Positions 59,271-64,000 of a stretch of DNA of 64,000 nt are shown here, piece by piece. The DNA is from an uncultured Acidobacteriaceae bacterium (GTDB taxonomy: Bacteria > Acidobacteriota > Terriglobia > Terriglobales > Acidobacteriaceae), in the NCBI GenBank assembly GCA_937879855.1, contig CALFMO010000008.1, forward strand, positions 1 to 64,000, read 5' to 3'. Made by a program: the position numbers and the translations under genes. Within the stretch, counting starts at the first letter, position 1. Every line of letters begins with the position of its first letter. The notes beneath the pieces are model-generated. The model searched no databases. It was given only the letters and a program-made list of their open reading frames with translations, and was not told the origin of the DNA.

Positions 59271-59870
59271 ATGGAAGGTCAGGTATTCACATTCGCTAGT
59301 TCGCCTTTCGTGCCGGTCGCAATCGGTTTCTTTGGCTTGGCGACTGGCTACTTCATCTGGGGTGGTCAGGCCTTGTTCGGTTTTCCGAAGAGCAGTCCCG
59401 AGGTCAACCGCACGCTTGGCTTATGGGGTTTCTGGATGCCGGGCTTCATGCAGTTCCTCACCGGCATCTATCTGCTGACGGGACTGACCTGGTTCAACGT
59501 GTTTGGCAAAGCGGCGCCACTGTACATGGCTGGATTAGCCTTCACCGCGTACGGCATTCATTGGTTCGCGATGTCATACCGGCGATATATCGATTCCAGC
59601 GCTCAGCCCGACGGCTGGATGGCCATAGCATTCCTGTTTCTCAGCATTCTTGGTGCTGACGTTTTTCGGCGCGCTGGAGACATTCCCGTCATGCTGATTT
59701 TTGTGGGCCTTACACTGATCTATGCGGTGGAGATTCCGACCCGCTTACTATCGTGGAATCTTGGTGGCCGCATCGTCGGGCTGTTTCAACTCCTGACCGC
59801 TATCTGGCTGATCTATTGCACGTATGCGATGACGGTAGATTTGGCATTGGGCGCGAAGGCCTGGGTCTAA
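59271..59870 (+). CDS. Six-helix membrane protein, possibly acetate-transporter-like
   Basis: A 199-residue protein with six hydrophobic helices (VPVAIGFFGLATGYFIWGGQ, FWMPGFMQFLTGIYLLTGL, LYMAGLAFTAYGIHWFAMSY, WMAIAFLFLSILGADVF, IPVMLIFVGLTLIYAVEI, IVGLFQLLTAIWLIYCTYA). Length and helix spacing resemble the AceTr (GPR1/FUN34/YaaH) family, and the helix-2 start WGFWMPGFMQFLTGIYLL recalls it, but the family's NPxPLG signature is absent. So this is a suggestion only. GGAG precedes ATG by ten bases or so. It precedes an HtrA protease gene by 15 bases, so they form an operon. Confidence 0.55.
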   Translation: MEGQVFTFASSPFVPVAIGFFGLATGYFIWGGQALFGFPKSSPEVNRTLGLWGFWMPGFMQFLTGIYLLTGLTWFNVFGKAAPLYMAGLAFTAYGIHWFAMSYRRYIDSSAQPDGWMAIAFLFLSILGADVFRRAGDIPVMLIFVGLTLIYAVEIPTRLLSWNLGGRIVGLFQLLTAIWLIYCTYAMTVDLALGAKAWV

Positions 59871-59885
59871 AAGGTCTTTCACGCA

Positions 59886-61325
59886 ATGACGCGCTTGCAA
59901 TGTATGAAATGCGGACTGATCGCCTGTGTCGTTGCAGTTAGCTCGGCGTTCGCACAATCGCCAATTCGCACAGCTAGCAATGCCTCCGCCGTTGTCTCAA
60001 AGGCGCCTGCATCGCCGAACTTGCTGAGAGATTTAAATAGTTCTCTCGAGGCCGTGATCTCAAAGGTTTCACCGGCAGTGGTGCAGATCGTAGTGACCGG
60101 GTATGGACCACCGGAGGACCACGGGCACAGCGACGCAGCGCGAATCGTCCGGCAGCATGCGATCGGCACGGGAATCATCGTCGATCCGGACGGCTATATC
60201 ATGACGAACGCTCATGTGGTCGCGGGTGCGCAACGCATCAAGGTTATTCTGCCCCCGCCAACATCGGACTCTGCGATCGGATTCCAGCCGATCCACGCGA
60301 GCGAGATCCTGGAAGCTCGGCTAGTGGGGACTCATAAGCAGTCCGACTTAGCTCTTCTAAAAGTAGATGCGACAGATTTGCCCAGTGCTGCTTTCCGCAG
60401 CGAGGTGCGAGTGCAACAAGGCGAATTAGTCTTCGCAATCGGCACTCCGGACGGACTGCGAAATACGGTCACCATGGGGGTGGTCAGCTCTCTCGCCCGG
60501 CAACTCGATCCTGATAAGCCCATGGTGTATATCCAAACTGATGCACCGCTCAACCCGGGTAACAGCGGCGGCCCGCTGGTGGATATCGATGGCAATGTTA
60601 TTGGCATGAACACTCTGATGTTGAGCGAGGGCGGCGGCAGCGAGGGGCTGGGCTTCGCCATTCCAGCGGCAATCGTCAGCTTTGATTATCAAAGTCTTCG
60701 CAAGAACGGCCATGTGCAGCGAGTCGCGATTGGATTGAGAACACAGAACATCACGCCTACGCTCGCGGCGGGACTGAATTTGGCGAGAAGTTGGGGAGCT
60801 ATCGTTTCCGACATTGGTGTTGGCGGCGCGGCAGAGGCGGCAGGTTTAAAGTTAAACGACATCATCCTGGCAATCGACGACAGGCCAATTCTTGGTCTTC
60901 CGGATGTGATCATGGCCCTTTACGTCCATCCTCTGGACGAAGTCTTGAAGATAGAGGTGCTTCGAGGCGTGAATCCGCTGTCTTTTTATATTCCGGTTAA
61001 GGTGCACCACGAAAACATAGATGACTTGAGCGAACTTCCCGGTCTGCAAAAAAGGCTGGTCCGCAAGCTCAACATTTTTGTGACTGATCTGGACGAAAAT
61101 GTGGGGCTGGTTGTGGATGCCAGGCGCAGCGAGTCTGGAGTGGTAGTGGTGGCCCAACTCAGCGGGTCAAACGAACTGGACACCGGGCTTGAGGCGGGCG
61201 ACATCATTCGCGCCGTCGATCGCACCGCGCTGCAGTCGACCTCACAGTTCGTGACCCTGGTCCGCAATCTTAGACCTGGTGATCCGGTCGTCCTTCAAGT
61301 TGAACGCAAAGGAAAATTGCAATAG
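59886..61325 (+). CDS. HtrA/DegP-family serine protease with two PDZ domains
   Basis: A 479-residue trypsin-fold protease. Signal peptide of about 24 residues (CGLIACVVAVSSAFA). Catalytic triad is complete: H110 (TNAHVVAGAQ), D154 (KQSDLALLKV), S227 (NPGNSGGPLVD). Two PDZ domains follow: residues 285-375 (SDIGVGGAAEAAGLKLNDII) and 400-475 (NELDTGLEAGDIIRAVDRTA). Periplasmic HtrA proteins degrade or refold damaged proteins under stress. The start follows the membrane protein stop by 15 bases; the ribosome site AAAGG is weak. Length and layout match DegP (474). Confidence 0.93.
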   Translation: MTRLQCMKCGLIACVVAVSSAFAQSPIRTASNASAVVSKAPASPNLLRDLNSSLEAVISKVSPAVVQIVVTGYGPPEDHGHSDAARIVRQHAIGTGIIVDPDGYIMTNAHVVAGAQRIKVILPPPTSDSAIGFQPIHASEILEARLVGTHKQSDLALLKVDATDLPSAAFRSEVRVQQGELVFAIGTPDGLRNTVTMGVVSSLARQLDPDKPMVYIQTDAPLNPGNSGGPLVDIDGNVIGMNTLMLSEGGGSEGLGFAIPAAIVSFDYQSLRKNGHVQRVAIGLRTQNITPTLAAGLNLARSWGAIVSDIGVGGAAEAAGLKLNDIILAIDDRPILGLPDVIMALYVHPLDEVLKIEVLRGVNPLSFYIPVKVHHENIDDLSELPGLQKRLVRKLNIFVTDLDENVGLVVDARRSESGVVVVAQLSGSNELDTGLEAGDIIRAVDRTALQSTSQFVTLVRNLRPGDPVVLQVERKGKLQ

Positions 61326-61441
61326 CCTTGCTTTCGAGATGGAGTGAATTTCGAGGCAGCAAGACTCGCGCGTACGGCGTGAAGAGCCGTTGCCTCTGGG
61401 CCGTGCTCGAAAATCACTATGGGCGACTGATGACTTAAGGT

Positions 61442-63529
61442 ATGGTTCGTGCGTATATGTCGCGATTCCCTGTGCGCTCGCAATTCGCTGTTGCGCTGCG
61501 TTATGGAGGAGCTGTTCTTCTTGTCGCGGGGGCGCTGGGACTGGCATCGCTCCTACGTCACGATAACCTGCCGCATCCGTTCGTTTCATTCTCTTTCGCA
61601 GCAATTGCCATTACTTTTTGGTTTGCAGGAAGCGGGCCGGGTCTGCTTGCGCTTTTAGTGTCCTATGTAACGCTGAGCCATATCTTCGTTCCGGGAAGAA
61701 CCCTGAGCCCTTCGTCGCAATCTTACCTCGTCATTTACGAGATATTTGGGGCAGCTGTGGGTTGGTTTAGCGCTTCCCGCCGCCGAGCAGAACGATTGCT
61801 CACGGATGCCCGCGACCACCTGGAGCTGCGGGTGGCGAAGCGAACGAAGGAGCTTACCCATGCCATCAAAGAGTTGCAAGACGTCCAGGCAGAACTTAGG
61901 CAGGAGAAGGATCGCCTCAAGCTGCTCTTAGAACTAAGCAACAGCATTGTCTCCAAGTTGGACCTTCGAGACCTCCTTCGTGACATTTCCGCGAGTGTGC
62001 GACGGCTGATGCAGTGCGACGCGGTGGGCTTCAACTTGCCAGATCCGGAAACCGGCGAGTTGAAGCTCCTGGCTCTGGATTTTCCGGGGGCGAAGGGATT
62101 CTTGCGAGAAGAGACGGTGCGATCGCCGAACTCGCTTGCTGCCATGGCATTCAGCACTGGCGAGCCTACGACATTCAGTATTGGGCACGATGTTTACACG
62201 GAAGAGTCGTACGAAAGGGAAGGTTTGCAGTCTGCCTGTTGGCTGCCGTTGATTAGCCGTACTCGAGTGCTGGGCGTCTTAGGACTGTCTCGACTGGAAG
62301 ATATTCCCTTCTCTCAAGATGATGTCTCCTTCCTGATGCAGATTGCGAGTCAGGTCGCGATTGCGGTGGAAAATGCGCTGTCGTTTCGCCAGATATCCGA
62401 GCTCACGAACAAACTCGCACAAGAAAAGCTCTATCTTGAGGACGAGATTCGTACGGAAGCTAATTTCGAGGACATCGTCGGCAAGAGTCAAGCGCTACAC
62501 CGCGTTTTGAAACTTGTTGAGACAGTCGCTCCCACAGACTCTACCGTGCTGATCTTTGGAGAAACAGGTACAGGTAAGGAATTGATCGCTCGTGCCATTC
62601 ATAACTTGAGCTCGCGCAATTCAAACACCTTCGTGAAACTAAACTGCGCAGCCCTCCCTGCCGGACTATTGGAGAGCGAACTATTTGGCCACGAAAAAGG
62701 TGCATTCACGGGCGCCATCGCCCAGCGCGTTGGACGCCTGGAGCTCGCACACCACGGCACCCTGTTTTTGGACGAGGTCGGGGAGATTCCACTTGAGCTC
62801 CAACCGAAGCTCCTTCGTGTCCTCCAGGAGCAGGAGTTTGAGCGGTTGGGAGGCACACGAACTATTCGTACGGATGTGCGTTTGATTGCCGCAACCAATC
62901 GTGACCTGGCTGCAATGGTTCAAGATCAGAAGTTTCGCGCTGATCTATTCTTTCGTTTAAACGTATTCCCAGTCGAGCTTCCCCCTTTGCGCGAGCGCGC
63001 TGAGGATATTCCGCTCCTGGTCCGGCATTTCGCTGAGGAATTCTCCCGCCGTATGGGCAGGAGAGTTGAAGCCATATCTTCGCAGACGATGAACGCACTG
63101 CGCGAGTATCAATGGCCGGGTAATATTCGTGAACTACAGAACGTCATCGAACGATCCGTCATCCTTACATCGGGCCCAAGCCTAAACGTGCCTGTTGCGG
63201 AACTGCACCCTCGCGCGATGTCCACGCCAGCCAACGAGGTCGCACCGGCGAAATCGACAAGGCGCATCCCCGTGCGGAGCATTGTTGCGGAAGTCGATCG
63301 TAATGAGATCATCCGTGCCCTCGAAGACGCCGGCGGCCGGGTTGGCGGAGCAAGCGGGGCTGCCGCCCGTCTCGGACTCAAGCGGACTACGTTCATCACT
63401 CGGATGAATAAGCTTGGCATCAATCCGCGCTCGATGTCGGAACTAAAAATGGACAGCCCCGACACCTCCGACAGTGCCGACATCTCGATACTGCAAGACT
63501 TGCCACCTGACTTAACTCCCTCAGAATAA
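61442..63529 (+). CDS. Membrane-anchored GAF sigma-54-dependent activator
   Basis: A 695-residue enhancer-binding protein. Three N-terminal helices (VALRYGGAVLLVAGALGLAS and on, to about 110) anchor it, then a coiled coil, a GAF domain (about 155-310), and the AAA+ sigma-54 domain: Walker A GETGTGKE near 375, GAFTGA intact (HEKGAFTGAIAQRVGRLE), Walker B GTLFLDEVGEIPLEL, and RADLFFRLNVFPVELPPLRE. A Fis-type helix-turn-helix closes it (GASGAAARLGLKRTTFITRM). It senses a signal at the membrane and remodels sigma-54 polymerase at -24/-12 promoters such as the one directly downstream. The membrane anchor is uncommon for this class. The start is ATG 61442. Confidence 0.92.
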   Translation: MVRAYMSRFPVRSQFAVALRYGGAVLLVAGALGLASLLRHDNLPHPFVSFSFAAIAITFWFAGSGPGLLALLVSYVTLSHIFVPGRTLSPSSQSYLVIYEIFGAAVGWFSASRRRAERLLTDARDHLELRVAKRTKELTHAIKELQDVQAELRQEKDRLKLLLELSNSIVSKLDLRDLLRDISASVRRLMQCDAVGFNLPDPETGELKLLALDFPGAKGFLREETVRSPNSLAAMAFSTGEPTTFSIGHDVYTEESYEREGLQSACWLPLISRTRVLGVLGLSRLEDIPFSQDDVSFLMQIASQVAIAVENALSFRQISELTNKLAQEKLYLEDEIRTEANFEDIVGKSQALHRVLKLVETVAPTDSTVLIFGETGTGKELIARAIHNLSSRNSNTFVKLNCAALPAGLLESELFGHEKGAFTGAIAQRVGRLELAHHGTLFLDEVGEIPLELQPKLLRVLQEQEFERLGGTRTIRTDVRLIAATNRDLAAMVQDQKFRADLFFRLNVFPVELPPLRERAEDIPLLVRHFAEEFSRRMGRRVEAISSQTMNALREYQWPGNIRELQNVIERSVILTSGPSLNVPVAELHPRAMSTPANEVAPAKSTRRIPVRSIVAEVDRNEIIRALEDAGGRVGGASGAAARLGLKRTTFITRMNKLGINPRSMSELKMDSPDTSDSADISILQDLPPDLTPSE

Positions 63530-63564
63530 GGCTGTTGCCCGTGACTCACATCTCCTCCCCGATT

Positions 63565-63580
63565 TGGCATCTTTGTTGCC
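63565..63580 (+). promoter_or_regulatory. Sigma-54 (-24/-12) promoter
   Basis: TGGCATCTTTGTTGCC, with GG at 63566-63567 and GC at 63578-63579, is an almost perfect match. It lies 36 bases after the activator gene's stop and 128 bases before the small secreted protein gene. Confidence 0.65.
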
Positions 63581-63707
63581 TTATCCGAAGTATGAAAAAG
63601 AAGGCCTCAGTGCTGACGCGCAACATAGCCGACCCTGGACTGCAAGATTCACGACGGTCCCAGGAGGGCGGTGACAACGCACAGCACGAGAACGAAAGGA
63701 GAAGAAT

Positions 63708-63884
63708 ATGAAAAAGCTTTTTGCTCTGGTTAGCCTAGCTCTCTGCCTGTCAGCGTCATCGTTCGGAGCTGACGTTGTGGGTCATTCCACTAAGGTCGCT
63801 GGCAAGGATACGTATAAAGTGGCGAAGGCATCCGCTAAGGAGACCGGCAAGGCCACAATAGCAGTCGTTAAGTTTCTTTTTTAA
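63708..63884 (+). CDS. Small secreted protein
   Basis: A 58-residue frame after a strong site (AAAGGAG, then GAAGAAT, ATG). Signal peptide KKLFALVSLALCLSASSFGA followed by a short Lys/Ala-rich mature part (DVVGHSTKVAGKDTYKVAKA). Acidobacteria have many such small exported proteins of unknown function. It is controlled by a sigma-54-type promoter and directly precedes a further small membrane or secreted protein gene 41 bases on. Confidence 0.7.
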   Translation: MKKLFALVSLALCLSASSFGADVVGHSTKVAGKDTYKVAKASAKETGKATIAVVKFLF

Positions 63885-63925
63885 TGTCAACCAGAAATAC
63901 AACATTTTTCAAGGAGATGAATCAT

Positions 63926-64000
63926 ATGAAAATCAATAAGGGCTACATTGCTGTGGGTTTGATCATTGCTTTTGCTCTCTTCTTCGAACTCGGTGCGCAT
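63926..64000 (+). CDS. Start of a further small exported protein (3' end outside window)
   Basis: ATG 63926 after AAGGAG at 63911-63916; the 25 visible residues are INKGYIAVGLIIAFALFFEL and more, a hydrophobic signal or membrane helix. The frame is open to the window end. Family cannot be told. Confidence 0.6.
   Translation, partial: MKINKGYIAVGLIIAFALFFELGAH

Noticed and set aside
61442..63529. Antisense frames opposite the sigma-54 activator
   Set aside because: Short and composition-driven; no motif.

Overview
The window looks like chromosomal DNA of an Acidobacteriota member (Terriglobia-like). This is inferred from family content, not from a marker gene: DUF2950 next to DUF3300, MHYT and FixL-like sensor kinases, small secreted Ala/Lys-rich proteins, a bicupin oxalate decarboxylase and many orphan cytochromes. 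GC is moderate to high and genes are dense. No tRNA, rRNA, CRISPR array, integrase or intact insertion sequence was recognised.

Region 1 (1-6911, + strand) is a conjugation or mobilisation module: the end of an SSB, a VirB11/TrbB-type ATPase, a small protein, a MobC-like accessory protein behind two palindromic sites, a TraD/VirD4-type coupling protein and a MobF relaxase-helicase. Region 2 (7050-25650) is a defence island. It holds an AbiEi/AbiEii toxin-antitoxin pair and a DUF6119 (TIGR04141) protein on the + strand. On the - strand lies a run of tightly packed genes. Reading in the direction of transcription these are: a RHH regulator, a C5-cytosine methyltransferase, a NotI-type endonuclease, Vsr, a DUF2314-like protein, RusA and a small unknown protein. 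They are followed by a second unit: another C5-cytosine methyltransferase, an HD phosphohydrolase, an ORC/CDC6-like AAA ATPase and an unknown protein with an N-terminal SFEER motif. This second unit is the best candidate for an undescribed system. A 5.4-kb DEAD-helicase/DUF1998 gene with a frameshifted C-terminus follows, with the remnant of an upstream partner.

Region 3 (about 25650-31926) is a scarred boundary. The 3' end of a luciferase-like monooxygenase gene is fused to unrelated sequence near 26010. Beyond it are the monooxygenase's FMN reductase, a MarR regulator and DoxX. A membrane-protein gene is frameshifted at a T7 run, a GAF regulator is truncated, and an outer-membrane beta-barrel gene has its 3' half inverted.

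Region 4 (31927-49875) is mainly periplasmic redox and sensing: a histidine kinase behind two duplicated solute-binding lipoproteins, a PQQ-type dehydrogenase with a cytochrome c domain, a Tat-exported oxalate decarboxylase and an alginate-export-type porin. An operon then joins a sulfite-oxidase-type molybdoenzyme, two small cytochromes and a cbb3 oxidase fused as CcoN-CcoO-CcoP-like, followed by a LysR regulator. Region 5 (50380-64000) has an MHYT-PAS kinase, a cupin, several small secreted proteins, DoxX, a K+ channel, the DUF2950/DUF3300 pair, an HtrA protease and a membrane-anchored GAF sigma-54 activator. Three good -24/-12 (sigma-54) promoter sequences, at 30768, 53927 and 63565, precede genes for secreted or outer-membrane proteins and may be targets of such an activator.
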